Shown: positions 24,580-33,480 of the stretch, piece after piece
Layout of the letters: every line of letters starts with the position of its first letter
Numbering within the stretch: position 1 is the stretch's first letter
From: Adhaeribacter swui
GTDB taxonomy: Bacteria; Bacteroidota; Bacteroidia; Cytophagales; Hymenobacteraceae
Assembly: GCF_014217805.1 (NCBI RefSeq)
Contig: NZ_CP055156.1
Span: 1,426,001 to 1,490,000, forward strand
Length of the DNA: 64,000 nt
Direction of reading: 5' to 3'
The notes under the pieces: model-generated
What the model saw: only the letters and a program-made list of their open reading frames with translations
The model's database searches: none
What the model was told of the DNA's origin: nothing
Made by a program: the position numbers and the translations under genes

Positions 24580-25770
24580 ATGCTCTACTTCTTAAGATTA
24601 TGCCGGTTTGCCCTATCTGGTAACGTGCTTTTTATAAGCTTGTTGGTATTACTTTCTTCGTACCCGATTCAGGCGCACGACTATTCTATTAAGCCTATTA
24701 TTCGCCAGAATAGCATTTGGCAAGAAAACAACGTGAACGCTTTTGAGCAAAAGCTGGAAACTTTGCGCCAGCGGTACCATATTCCGGGCATTTCTGTGGG
24801 GATAGTAAACAACAAACACTTAGTTTGGAAAAAAGGGTTAGGTTACGCGGATATAGAGCAGCAAATTGCACCCGATGAAAATACCGTTTACCAAATTGCG
24901 TCACTTACTAAAACTTTCGGTTCTATTATCCTGATGCAGTTAGTAGAAGCCGGTAAAGTAAGTTTAGATGATCCTATTGCCAAATACGACATTAATCTGG
25001 GTGCCCGTTGGGGCAGCGACGAAAGAATAAAGGTAAAACATTTGCTAACCCATACGGCTATGGGAAATACCTGGAATGGGTTTAAACCCGGCTATACTTT
25101 CCGGTATAATGGCAGTTGGTACCAGGAGCTGGGAAAAGTAATTCAAAAAGCATCGGGAAAGTCATTCGGCAACTTACTTCTTCAAAATATTATTCTACCC
25201 TTAAATTTAAAAAATACTGTTCCGAGCACAGATGATAGTATTAATTTTAATTTAACCGGGTACGACAAAGAATTATTTAAGCAAAAAGTGGCCAAGCCTT
25301 ACGATTGGCAGAAAAAGCATTTGGTGCCAGTTCAGTTTACGTATGGCTTTGGCCCGGCGGCTGGCATGATGAGCACGGTTTCAGATTTAGCCACTTACTC
25401 GAATGCTCTGGACGAACAAAAATTTTTAAATGCAGCTACCTGGCAGCAAATTTTTACACCTTTTGAAACAGTTAAAGGAAAATCCATCCAATATGGCTTG
25501 GGCTGGTACGTAACCTATTACAAAGGTGTGAAACTACTCTGGCATACCGGCTGGTGGACCGGCTACTCAGCGTTACTGGTAAAAATTCCGGAGAAAGATT
25601 TAACATTTATTGCTCTGGCTAATTCGCAGGATCTTAGCCGGCCCTTTTACCATCTTATCCACCCACTGCCCATGGTTGGCCTATTTAATCCGCTACGAAA
25701 AAACTTAAACAGCAATCTTACTGCCTCCGATTTCGCCAAAGCCTTTATCGATCATTTTGCCCAGCTATAA
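24580..25770 (+). CDS. Serine hydrolase, beta-lactamase/class C PBP family, exported
   Basis: The 396-residue protein has a signal peptide (LFISLLVLLSSYPIQA). The active-site S-x-x-K is at S108-L-T-K111 (QIASLTKTFGS). The second motif is at the FRYNGSWYQ segment, where YNG stands for the usual YxN. The third, HTG, is in LLWHTGWWTGY. It is of usual length. Members are esterases, D-peptidases or beta-lactamases; motifs alone do not choose. It is a single gene between two dispersed repeats. Confidence 0.9.
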   Translation: MLYFLRLCRFALSGNVLFISLLVLLSSYPIQAHDYSIKPIIRQNSIWQENNVNAFEQKLETLRQRYHIPGISVGIVNNKHLVWKKGLGYADIEQQIAPDENTVYQIASLTKTFGSIILMQLVEAGKVSLDDPIAKYDINLGARWGSDERIKVKHLLTHTAMGNTWNGFKPGYTFRYNGSWYQELGKVIQKASGKSFGNLLLQNIILPLNLKNTVPSTDDSINFNLTGYDKELFKQKVAKPYDWQKKHLVPVQFTYGFGPAAGMMSTVSDLATYSNALDEQKFLNAATWQQIFTPFETVKGKSIQYGLGWYVTYYKGVKLLWHTGWWTGYSALLVKIPEKDLTFIALANSQDLSRPFYHLIHPLPMVGLFNPLRKNLNSNLTASDFAKAFIDHFAQL

Positions 25771-25787
25771 ACCGCAAAAATAAAAAC

Positions 25788-25989
25788 TGATACTAATTTG
25801 GCTGTTGAGGGCCTTCCGGGTTCTGCGAATCTTGGGTTCTAGTGCACAGTATTCCGCAGACGGAGTCGAGGAAAGGGATTCTAGCGAGTGCGAGAGAGCC
25901 AAACGAGGTCCGTCGGCCACGAAGCAAAATGGTTACTTGTCAAGCTAGATAGCGCCAACGCCTGGAGGCTGAAACAGACTCCAAAGAAG
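25788..25989. repeat. Solo copy of the ~190-bp dispersed repeat
   Basis: It shares with the right arm at 19729-19907 the order ATTCCGCAGACGGAGTCGAG, GAAAGGG, CTAGCGAGTGCGAGAGAGC and GGCCACGA, with divergence elsewhere. It has the same orientation as the right arm and begins 18 bases after the serine hydrolase stop. Confidence 0.78.
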
Positions 25990-26067
25990 TACGGTAGAAT
26001 ACTGAATTTTTAAAAATTTACTTTTTAGCAGCTAGTTAAAGCCGAGGCGGGTTCAGGCTAAAGCCAG

Positions 26068-26088
26068 AGTAAAGTCACAGACTTTACT
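26068..26088. repeat. Perfect short hairpin AGTAAAGTC / GACTTTACT
   Basis: Nine-base arms surround ACA in the spacer before the OsmC terminator. It may be another REP-like unit. Confidence 0.5.
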
Positions 26089-26170
26089 TTATTGGTAGGT
26101 ACGAGTTTGAAAACTTGCACCAGAGAAAGAGCCTAGCGTCTTGCAAAGCTCCAGTAATAGCAAAACAAAA

Positions 26171-26212
26171 GTTTCTTTCTGAATACCCTTATAGAGCCAT
26201 TCAGAAAGAAAC
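26171..26212 (-). terminator. Intrinsic terminator of the OsmC-family gene
   Basis: The 14-base perfect stem GTTTCTTTCTGAAT / ATTCAGAAAGAAAC starts 9 bases after the stop codon and is followed on the minus strand by TTTTGTTTTG. Confidence 0.8.
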
Positions 26213-26220
26213 AAAAATTA

Positions 26221-26652
26221 CTAAACTTCTACCGAAACCGCGTTAATCGAGAAGGTATACGAAACTTGCGCGGTTTTATTTAAAATAGCCGTAACGGAGC
26301 AGTATTTATCCATCGATAAATCAATAGCGCGCTTTACTTTTTGCTCATCCAGGTTACCAGATAGGGCATAATGAATGCGAATGTTGGTGAAAACAGAAGG
26401 CGTTACGTTTGGTTCCCGGTCGCCATCAATGTGAATGCGAAAATCCGTGATTTCCTGCTTTTGTTTTTTTAAAATTAAGGTAATATCAATGGCGCTGCAA
26501 CCACCTAAACCCATTAATATCATTTCCATGGGGCGGGCGCCGGCATTGTTCCCGCCAACTTCGGGATTAGCATCTATATTTACGGGTACGCCCGCTGCTC
26601 CTACCGCCTCAAAATGGAAGGCATTATCGACACGCTTTAATTCAACTTTCAT
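26221..26652 (-). CDS. OsmC family peroxidase-like protein
   Basis: The 143-residue protein has both conserved cysteines of the OsmC/Ohr fold: GLGGCSAIDITLIL with the first Cys on the central helix and MDKYCSVTAIL with the second. The start VELKRVDNAFHFEAVGAAG and the P-M-E-M-I-L-M-G segment are typical of the YhfA-like OsmC branch. Members reduce organic peroxides through the two thiols. It stands alone with its own terminator. Confidence 0.92.
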   Translation of the reverse strand: MKVELKRVDNAFHFEAVGAAGVPVNIDANPEVGGNNAGARPMEMILMGLGGCSAIDITLILKKQKQEITDFRIHIDGDREPNVTPSVFTNIRIHYALSGNLDEQKVKRAIDLSMDKYCSVTAILNKTAQVSYTFSINAVSVEV

Positions 26653-26784
26653 TTTCTTTAAATATAAGTATCAGTACAAAGGTATCAGGATAGAAATATC
26701 CGGACAATAACCCTAGTACCTGCTTTTCATAACAATAATTACACCGGATGGTTTTAGGCTTAAAAAACCTGACATTTTTGTCGT

Positions 26785-26821
26785 GTTACATACTACTTAC
26801 TACCTGATAATTGCTACTTCT
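26785..26821. repeat. Spacer tract of TACTACTTACTACC words
   Basis: CATACTACTTACTACCTGATAATTGCTAC repeats the vocabulary of the 6352-6452 tract between two genes. Confidence 0.4.
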
Positions 26822-27332
26822 TTACTGGTGGTTCCATAACGGTGCCGCAGTTTTTACAGGTCCGGTGCTCCTCGTTGGCAAAGAAATTATTCATAACTAC
26901 CGGTAACTGCTGCACAATATCAGTTACAACTAAATACTCTTCGTAGAGCTTGGTGCCGCAATTTTCGCAAAACCACAAGAAACCATCTTGTTCGCCTTCG
27001 CGACGGTACCGTTCCATTACTAAACCAACCGTATTGGCTGGCCGACGGGGAGAATGTGGTGTACCGCCGGGTAGCAAAAATATTTCGCCTTCCCGGATCG
27101 GAATATCTACGGGTTTGCCGTTTTCAATTATTTTGAGTACAATATCACCTTCGAGCTGGTAAAAAAACTCTTCGCCTTCGTTGTAATGGTAATCTTTGCG
27201 GGCATTAGGGCCGCCTACTACCATCACAATAAAATCTTTATTATCCTGGAAAACCTGGGCGTTGCCTACCGGTGGTTTTAACAAATGGCGGTGCTCTTCA
27301 ATCCAGGTACGAAAATTCAACGGTCTGATCAT
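26814..27332 (-). CDS. nbaC: 3-hydroxyanthranilate 3,4-dioxygenase
   Basis: The 172-residue cupin starts RPLNFRTWIEEHRHLLKPPV and has the Fe(II)-binding HYNEGEEFFYQLEGD segment, followed by REGEIFLLPGGTPHSPRR and the C-terminal rubredoxin-like zinc site (CENCG and CKNCG). It opens the ring of 3-hydroxyanthranilate in tryptophan breakdown or quinolinate synthesis. The rest of the kynurenine genes are not in the window. The length matches the bacterial form. Confidence 0.93.
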   Translation of the reverse strand: MIRPLNFRTWIEEHRHLLKPPVGNAQVFQDNKDFIVMVVGGPNARKDYHYNEGEEFFYQLEGDIVLKIIENGKPVDIPIREGEIFLLPGGTPHSPRRPANTVGLVMERYRREGEQDGFLWFCENCGTKLYEEYLVVTDIVQQLPVVMNNFFANEEHRTCKNCGTVMEPPVKK

Positions 27333-27577
27333 AGGTATTAATCGTTATTAGGTATTCGCTGCAGGTAATCTACGAAAAAATTAGCTTTAAGTAATTTACA
27401 ACTAAGATAAGCGTCACTTTTAAACTATCCAATTTCCCAATAAGCAAGCCGCTTACATAACTTGTGCAGTTAAATCTATTATAAATGAGAGCTACTATAG
27501 GAGGATAACAGAAAAATAAAGAGCTTTGAACCAGCTTGCAGCTTCTATAAAAATCGAAAAATTTAAAAAATTAGCAC

Positions 27578-28042
27578 ATGCAATTTGAAACTACGGTTCT
27601 GGATGAATTTTATATAATTGGTATTTCGGTTAGAACAGCTAATGCAAACGGCCAGGCTCAGGCAGATATTGGTGCGCTGTGGAGCCGGTTTTTCAATCAA
27701 AATATAATAAGCCAAATCCCGGATAAAGTAAATAATGATCTTTATTGCGTCTACACCGATTACGAAAGCGACTACCAGGGTCCTTACACTACGGTTTTAG
27801 GTTGTAAAGTACAATCCCTGCAAAATATTCCGGACGGCTTAAGCGGTATACCTATTCCGGCGGCTAATTACCAGGTATACACCTCGCAAGGCAAATTACC
27901 TGATTGTGTAGGGCAAACCTGGCATTACATCTGGCAGCATACCCAAAACCGAAAATACACTGCCGACTTTGATGTGTATGGCCCGGAGGCGCAAAATCCG
28001 GAAGCTGCTATTGTAAAAACCTACCTTTCGATTACGGCATAA
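27578..28042 (+). CDS. GyrI-like effector-binding domain protein
   Basis: The 154-residue protein matches the stand-alone effector-binding (GyrI/AraC-E) fold: VLDEFYIIGISVRT, LWSRFFNQNI, DLYCVYTDYESDYQGPYTTVLG, IPAANYQVYTSQG and a DFDVYGPE end. There is no DNA-binding domain. Such proteins bind small hydrophobic ligands. The SDR gene starts 36 bases downstream on the same strand. Confidence 0.85.
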   Translation: MQFETTVLDEFYIIGISVRTANANGQAQADIGALWSRFFNQNIISQIPDKVNNDLYCVYTDYESDYQGPYTTVLGCKVQSLQNIPDGLSGIPIPAANYQVYTSQGKLPDCVGQTWHYIWQHTQNRKYTADFDVYGPEAQNPEAAIVKTYLSITA

Positions 28043-28077
28043 CTATCAAATTTTAAAAACCATACGTATAAACGGCC

Positions 28078-28866
28078 ATGGATTTAAATTTAAGTCAAAA
28101 AAGAGCGATTGTGTGCGGCAGCACGCAGGGCATTGGCAAAGCCATTGCGGTAGAACTGGCTCAAATGGGCGCTTCGGTAGCTTTGGTGGCCCGCAACGAA
28201 GAAAAATTACAAGCTACTTTGCAGGAACTTGACCGAGCCACCGGTCAGCAACACGATTATATATGCGCCGACTTTTCGAACCCGGATGATCTGGCCGCAA
28301 AAATAAAAGCTTATGTAGCTACAAAACCAGTGGTGCATATTTTAGTTAATAATACCGGCGGCCCTAGCGGCGGACCGATTATAGATGCTGGTTTAGATGA
28401 ATTTAAACAAGCTTTTAGTAACCATTTAATCTGTAATCATATTTTGGTGCAAGCTGTAGCGCCGCTCATGAAACAAGCCCAATACGGCCGTATTATTAAT
28501 ATTATTTCTACGTCAGTAAAACAGCCATTGCCGGGCTTGGGAGTGTCTAACACCATCCGGGGAGCCGTGGCTAACTGGGCTAAAACGTTATCGTTGGAAT
28601 TAGGGCCGTTTGGCATTACGGTTAATAATGTATTGCCTGGTGCTACGGTTACGGCCCGCCATACTTCGCTTATCCAAACTAAAGCAGAGAAAACCGGGCA
28701 AAGCATCGAACAAATAGAATCGGAAATGCTGGCAAATATTCCGGCTAAGCGTTTTGGTAGCTCCGCGGAAGTGGCTGCTGCTGCTGCTTTTCTGGCTAGT
28801 CCGGCAGCAGGTTATATTAATGGGATTAATATTCCGGTTGATGGGGGTAGAACGGGGAATTTGTAA
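28078..28866 (+). CDS. SDR family protein lacking the YxxxK catalytic pair
   Basis: The 262-residue protein has the SDR NAD(P) motif (CGSTQGIGKA, residues 13-22), the NNTGG strand end and the closing SPAAGYINGINIPVDGG. Catalytic Ser144 is present, but the YxxxK motif is replaced: S157 and R161 (GVSNTIRGAV) stand where Tyr and Lys should be. Either it uses other residues or it binds cofactor without standard catalysis. It is of usual length and otherwise intact, so this is not decay. It lies 36 bases after the GyrI-like gene. Confidence 0.88.
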   Translation: MDLNLSQKRAIVCGSTQGIGKAIAVELAQMGASVALVARNEEKLQATLQELDRATGQQHDYICADFSNPDDLAAKIKAYVATKPVVHILVNNTGGPSGGPIIDAGLDEFKQAFSNHLICNHILVQAVAPLMKQAQYGRIINIISTSVKQPLPGLGVSNTIRGAVANWAKTLSLELGPFGITVNNVLPGATVTARHTSLIQTKAEKTGQSIEQIESEMLANIPAKRFGSSAEVAAAAAFLASPAAGYINGINIPVDGGRTGNL

Positions 28867-28893
28867 CTTTTTTTTAAAATTTACTTTTCTAAG

Positions 28894-29010
28894 TAAGTAG
28901 ACAAATTAAAATATACAGGACAAGTTGGGGTAAAAGCTCCCCTCCTAAGTTTAGGAGGGGCAGGGGTGGTTGTTTTTTTTATTAAAGCAGCGACCGGAAT
29001 GAATATTTAT
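28894..29010. repeat. ~120-bp repeat with CTCCCCTCCT palindrome core, copy 2
   Basis: It matches 19521-19642 inverted, both in the palindrome (CTCCCCTCCTAAGTTTAGGAGGGG) and in the flanks on both sides. It lies just after the SDR stop and could act as its terminator (hairpin, then TTTTTTTT). Confidence 0.75.
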
Positions 29011-29084
29011 TTTCGACCAGGTACTTACTGATATTACTTGGAGCCGGTTCCCGTCTCCATTTACTGGTCCCAACGTATTTGAAC

Positions 29085-29222
29085 GGGCTGAGTTTGCCTC
29101 ATGGCCGGCGGGCCTCATTTGGCTCTTTCGGGCTGTCTAAGCTTCCTTTCCTCGTACCTCGGAATTCTGCTGCGCAGATCCGGAACCTTAGAAGGCCCTC
29201 AATAGCCAAACTGGTGTCAGTA
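29085..29222. repeat. Solo copy of the ~190-bp dispersed repeat
   Basis: GTTTGCCTCATGGCCGGCGG, TTGGCTCTTTCG, TTCCTTTCCTCG, CGGAATTCTGCTGCGCAGA and CAATAGCCAAACTGGTGTCAG follow the order and orientation of the left arm at 19197-19375. Confidence 0.75.
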
Positions 29223-29330
29223 ACGCTTAGCTACGGTTGATGTTTGTCTTTCTGCCTTTAGGAAATTTTTGAATTTGTTAATTGATGAATTAGTAACATG
29301 AACTTTTAGATTTAATCAGCAGAAGATAAG

Positions 29331-29358
29331 TCCCCCTTTGGAGGGGGTAGGGGGAGGA
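29331..29358. repeat. CCCCCTTTGGAGGGGG palindrome
   Basis: A short palindrome followed by TAGGGGGAGG. It looks like a cousin of the CTCCCCTCCT family but lacks its tail. Confidence 0.55.
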
Positions 29359-29447
29359 TAAATGCTATATATATTGCTGCAGCAGAAAACTAAATTTCTA
29401 AATCCATAAGGCTTGAGTCAGCTTCTCTGATTTAATTGGAAACTGCG

Positions 29448-30923
29448 TTACATCTTTATTTTCTGAAATACAATTGCTTGCTCGTCTTCGTAAATAATTT
29501 TAAAATTTGAGTTTTGCCGGAGTTGAGTTATGCTCTGGGTATAAGCGGCGGGAGTAAGCGGGTAGGTTCCTTCTTCCGTTGTTTTAACCAAGGCAATATA
29601 CGTAGCATCGCGGATTACCGGGAAATGATACAATTTTTCTCGTTCTACTAAGCGGGGAGTTAAACAAGAGGAAGCACTTACGGAAACCTGTTTGGGAATC
29701 AGTTGCAACATCGCATGTAGTTTTTCCCGGTCGAAAAGTGAACGGTAATGCATACGCCTTTGAAACTGCACCAAAGGTTTTATAAACCATTTCGATTTAC
29801 GTTTTACTAAAGTAACGCTGGTAGCCGCTAAAGTAAGCACCAGAAAGGCCACTAAATATCTTTTTTGAAAAACCGGCTTAAACTTAGTCGAGGCTTCGAA
29901 GGTAGCCAAGGCCAATACCGGGGCAAACTCAATGGAATATTGGTAATTAATGCCCCACAAAGTAAAATCGTGGGTCAATAATTTCTGGGCGAAAATTGGC
30001 AATAATAAAAACAAATACCAGGGCCGGAAAAGGAAAGATACGCCACCGGAAAGCAAAATCATCCCGTATAACTCGGCCTTGATATAATTGAACTTAGGAT
30101 TACCGGTAGTATTTAAAAATAAATGCGAATAAATAACTTCCGGGTGTTGCCATAAATACTGAACAATAGAGCCAAAAGAATTTCCTAAATGTTGGTACCG
30201 GATTAATTGGGCAAACTGGCGATGGGTAGTATTTAATTCCGGCATAATTACCGAAGTAACTATGATAAAGTAAGCGGTAGTAATAACGGCTAAACTCAAC
30301 GCTACTTTCCGGGCAGATTTATCAGGGAAGTATTTACCCAGGCAAGCCACCGCAATAAAAACGCCCCATAAAGCCATGTTTTCTTTACTGATAACTAGTA
30401 GCCCAAAAAACGCGGAAGCCAACCAATATTTTTTCTGGTCGAAGTAATGGAAGAACCAAGGTAGCAACATGGCCCCTACCACATTATCGTGGTAATCAAA
30501 AGCCAGGGCCGAGTAAATTCCCCACATAAAAAAAAACTGAGCCGTAACTAACAACGGCATAGTCGGGCTGGAAGAGCGGTGCCGGCAATAAACGTAAATA
30601 CCCACACCCCCAAACAAAACTGCCACAATTTGCACGACTAATAACGTGTAGGAACCCAGCAACCAGTACAAAGGCGAGAACAGCAAGGGCAATAAGGTAA
30701 AATGCGACCCCAGAAAATTCATAGGAGCAGCATCTACCAATAAGGTAGAGTAATTCACCCGGAAGTGCGCGTAATCATAAATAGCATGGTTTACCAAACC
30801 TAAATCAAGCGCATACGTGCGGAAGTTATAATGATTAACCAGCGATATAAGTCCGTAAATAATCCCAAATACGATCAGGAGAATTAGTAGAATTTTGTGG
30901 CTTTTTAATGCCGGAGCAATCAT
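29448..30923 (-). CDS. DUF2079 multi-pass membrane protein
   Basis: The 491-residue protein has about ten to twelve hydrophobic segments and the DUF2079 pattern (YALDLGLVNHAIYDYAHFRVNYS, NFLGSHFTLLPLLFSPLYWL, FDYHDNVVGAMLLPWFF). It resembles a glycosyltransferase-39-type membrane enzyme with early Asp and His residues facing outside. The C-terminal 90 residues are soluble and periplasmic. Substrate unknown; a single gene. Confidence 0.88.
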   Translation of the reverse strand: MIAPALKSHKILLILLIVFGIIYGLISLVNHYNFRTYALDLGLVNHAIYDYAHFRVNYSTLLVDAAPMNFLGSHFTLLPLLFSPLYWLLGSYTLLVVQIVAVLFGGVGIYVYCRHRSSSPTMPLLVTAQFFFMWGIYSALAFDYHDNVVGAMLLPWFFHYFDQKKYWLASAFFGLLVISKENMALWGVFIAVACLGKYFPDKSARKVALSLAVITTAYFIIVTSVIMPELNTTHRQFAQLIRYQHLGNSFGSIVQYLWQHPEVIYSHLFLNTTGNPKFNYIKAELYGMILLSGGVSFLFRPWYLFLLLPIFAQKLLTHDFTLWGINYQYSIEFAPVLALATFEASTKFKPVFQKRYLVAFLVLTLAATSVTLVKRKSKWFIKPLVQFQRRMHYRSLFDREKLHAMLQLIPKQVSVSASSCLTPRLVEREKLYHFPVIRDATYIALVKTTEEGTYPLTPAAYTQSITQLRQNSNFKIIYEDEQAIVFQKIKM

Positions 30924-31086
30924 TATTAAATAATCCTTAGTAGTAGATGATAATTAAATGCTGTAAAGACAAGTTTTGAATTCCAGCATAACAGCAAAGC
31001 CATTCCGAGAACAAGACTAAAAATCATCCTCAAAATGGCTTTTCCGTTAATAAAAAGTAAAATTTTTAAAAATTCACCAATTTCCC

Positions 31087-33297
31087 TTACAAGTTCTTCA
31101 GCACAAAGTTAGTCATCATGGTGTATAGGTGCAGGCGGGTATTGCCGCCGGAAATGCCATGGTTGCGGTTGGGGTAATAAAACGAATCGAACTGTTTGTT
31201 GGCTGCAATTAACGCATCTTCCATGGCTACGGCATTTTGGAAATGCACATTATCGTCGCCGGTACCATGAATGAGCAAATACTTGCCTTTTAATTTATCT
31301 GCGTGCGTTACCGGCGAGTTTTCGTCGTAGCCAGCAGCGTTTTCTTGTGGCCGTTTTAAATAACGTTCGGTGTAGATATTATCGTAATAGCGCCAGTTAG
31401 TAACGGGTGCCACGGCAATACCAGTTTTAAAATAATCGGCGCCTTTGGTTAAAGCCAACGAGGTCATGTAACCCCCGAAACTCCAGCCCCAAATACCAAT
31501 CCGGTTTTTATCTACGTAAGGCAAATTCCCGAAATACTTGGCGCCTTCTATCTGGTCGATAGTTTCGTAATGGCCTAAGTTGGCGTAGGTAATTTTCCGG
31601 AAAGCGGCTCCGCGCCCGCCTGTACCCCGGTTATCTACGCAAGCCACAATATAGCCTTGCTGCGCCAGCATCTGAAACCAGAAGTAATTGCCACTATTCC
31701 ATGTATCCAATACCTGCTGACTACCCGGACCGCCGTACACAAACATCAATACTGGATATTTTTTAGATTGGTCGAAATTGCTGGGCTTAATTACATACGC
31801 ATTCAGTTTTACATTTTCGCTGGTGTTAAACGAGATAAACTGCAACGGCGATAGATCAAACTGCTTTAATTTGGCATTCAGTTGAGTATTTTCTTCTAAG
31901 GTTTTTACTAATTTACCGCTGGGAGCGGCGTGCAAACTTACTACCGGCGGAGTGTTGGCGGTGCTCTGGTAATCGAGGTAGTACGTAAAATCCGGACTCA
32001 TACTGATCCGGTGCGTGCCTTTGGCTATGGTTAACCGTTTTTTGTTGCTACCTTTCAGGTTTACGCTGTATAGTTGCTTTTCCATCGGCGATACTTCGGC
32101 GGCTATATAATACACCAAACCTTGTTTTTCGTCAACACCTACTACATCGGTTATGTCCCAGTTGCCTTTGGTAAGTTGCTGCTGTTGTTTGCCTTGCATA
32201 TCATACAAATACAAGTGGTTGTAGCCGTCTTTGTCGCTGGAAATAATAAACTGCTTCCCGTTTTTTAAATATTTTAAATCGTCTGTAATCTCAATATAAG
32301 CTTTGTCGGTGAGGCGTAACGCAACCGTAGTCTTGCCGGTGTTTACGTTGGCGTGCAGTATTTCCAAAGTATTTTGCAAACGGTTCATGCGCTGAATCCA
32401 AAGCAAATCTTTCGTTTCGGTCCAGCCAATGCGCGGAATGTAAATATCGGTTTCAGTGCCAATATCCTGACGGGTAGTTTTATTGGAATTTAAATCTACT
32501 ACCGAAATAGTTACTACCGAGTTTGCCTCGCCGGCCTTAGGATATTTAAAAGTATAATCCTGCGGGTACAAAGGACCCCACATTTGCAGCGTGTATTGTT
32601 TTACCTGGCTCTCGTCGAAGGTATAAAAAGCAATTTTAGATCCGTCCGGTGACCAGAAAAAAGCTTTGGCAAAACTAAATTCTTCTTCGTACACCCAGTC
32701 CGTGCCGCCGTTTATAATTTTATTGCGCTCGCCGTTGGTGGTAATTTGCTTTTCCTGGTTGCTGGCTAAATCTACGTAAAACAAATTATTATCGCGCACA
32801 AAGGCTACCCGGCTACCATCCGGCGAAAAGGTAGCAAAAAGCTGTTTTCCTTTGCTACTTAAAGGCCGGAGAGTTTTAGTTTTTACATCGTACACGTAAT
32901 ACTCGGAACGCGAAGAATGCCGGTAAATAGGTTCGGTTTCGGTCGCAAAAAGTATCTTCTGCTCGTCGGCACTAAAGGTGTACTCTTCAAAATCAATGGG
33001 CTTATCGCTACCCGCTACTTTTAAATCTTTCCCGGCTACTACCATAGCTACCGGTTGGCCGTTGGTAACGTTATAGCGGATAATATCGGTAGCATTGGTT
33101 TGGTCGTTGGCTACCATGGAGGTATAGTAACGTCCATCTTTAGCCCAATCTACACCACTCACTGTTTTAGCAGCAAAGGTGTTTTGCTGCCAGATATCTT
33201 CTAAAGTAATTTTTTGTTTTTGCTGGGCATTTACCGCTCCGGAGAACAGCCAAATAAGAAGTAAAAAAGAGAAATGTTTATAAAAAAGTATACGCAT
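31087..33297 (-). CDS. Dipeptidyl peptidase IV (S9B family)
   Basis: The 736-residue precursor has a signal peptide (FSFLLLIWLFSGAVNA). Residues about 30-470 form the beta-propeller, with a Glu pair in the WVYEEEFSFAKAF loop that holds the substrate N-terminus. The alpha/beta-hydrolase part has the nucleophile in GWSFGGYMTS, Asp in HGTGDDNVHFQ and His in NRNHGISGG. It removes X-Pro or X-Ala dipeptides in the periplasm. The length and all motifs are normal for the Bacteroidota enzyme. Confidence 0.95.
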   Translation of the reverse strand: MRILFYKHFSFLLLIWLFSGAVNAQQKQKITLEDIWQQNTFAAKTVSGVDWAKDGRYYTSMVANDQTNATDIIRYNVTNGQPVAMVVAGKDLKVAGSDKPIDFEEYTFSADEQKILFATETEPIYRHSSRSEYYVYDVKTKTLRPLSSKGKQLFATFSPDGSRVAFVRDNNLFYVDLASNQEKQITTNGERNKIINGGTDWVYEEEFSFAKAFFWSPDGSKIAFYTFDESQVKQYTLQMWGPLYPQDYTFKYPKAGEANSVVTISVVDLNSNKTTRQDIGTETDIYIPRIGWTETKDLLWIQRMNRLQNTLEILHANVNTGKTTVALRLTDKAYIEITDDLKYLKNGKQFIISSDKDGYNHLYLYDMQGKQQQQLTKGNWDITDVVGVDEKQGLVYYIAAEVSPMEKQLYSVNLKGSNKKRLTIAKGTHRISMSPDFTYYLDYQSTANTPPVVSLHAAPSGKLVKTLEENTQLNAKLKQFDLSPLQFISFNTSENVKLNAYVIKPSNFDQSKKYPVLMFVYGGPGSQQVLDTWNSGNYFWFQMLAQQGYIVACVDNRGTGGRGAAFRKITYANLGHYETIDQIEGAKYFGNLPYVDKNRIGIWGWSFGGYMTSLALTKGADYFKTGIAVAPVTNWRYYDNIYTERYLKRPQENAAGYDENSPVTHADKLKGKYLLIHGTGDDNVHFQNAVAMEDALIAANKQFDSFYYPNRNHGISGGNTRLHLYTMMTNFVLKNL

Positions 33298-33480
33298 AAG
33301 ACAGTTAAAAATTAACGATGCAAAGTTACCGGTTTTACACGAAACTATTCCCTCTCACCAATAAGTAGTAACCAGAACGCTGAACCAAATTTTAAATTAT
33401 AATGAAGGTTAGTATCAAATCGTATACAGAATAAGTAATTTTGATTCGTTCTAAGAACACATATTTTGCCTGGTACTTAC

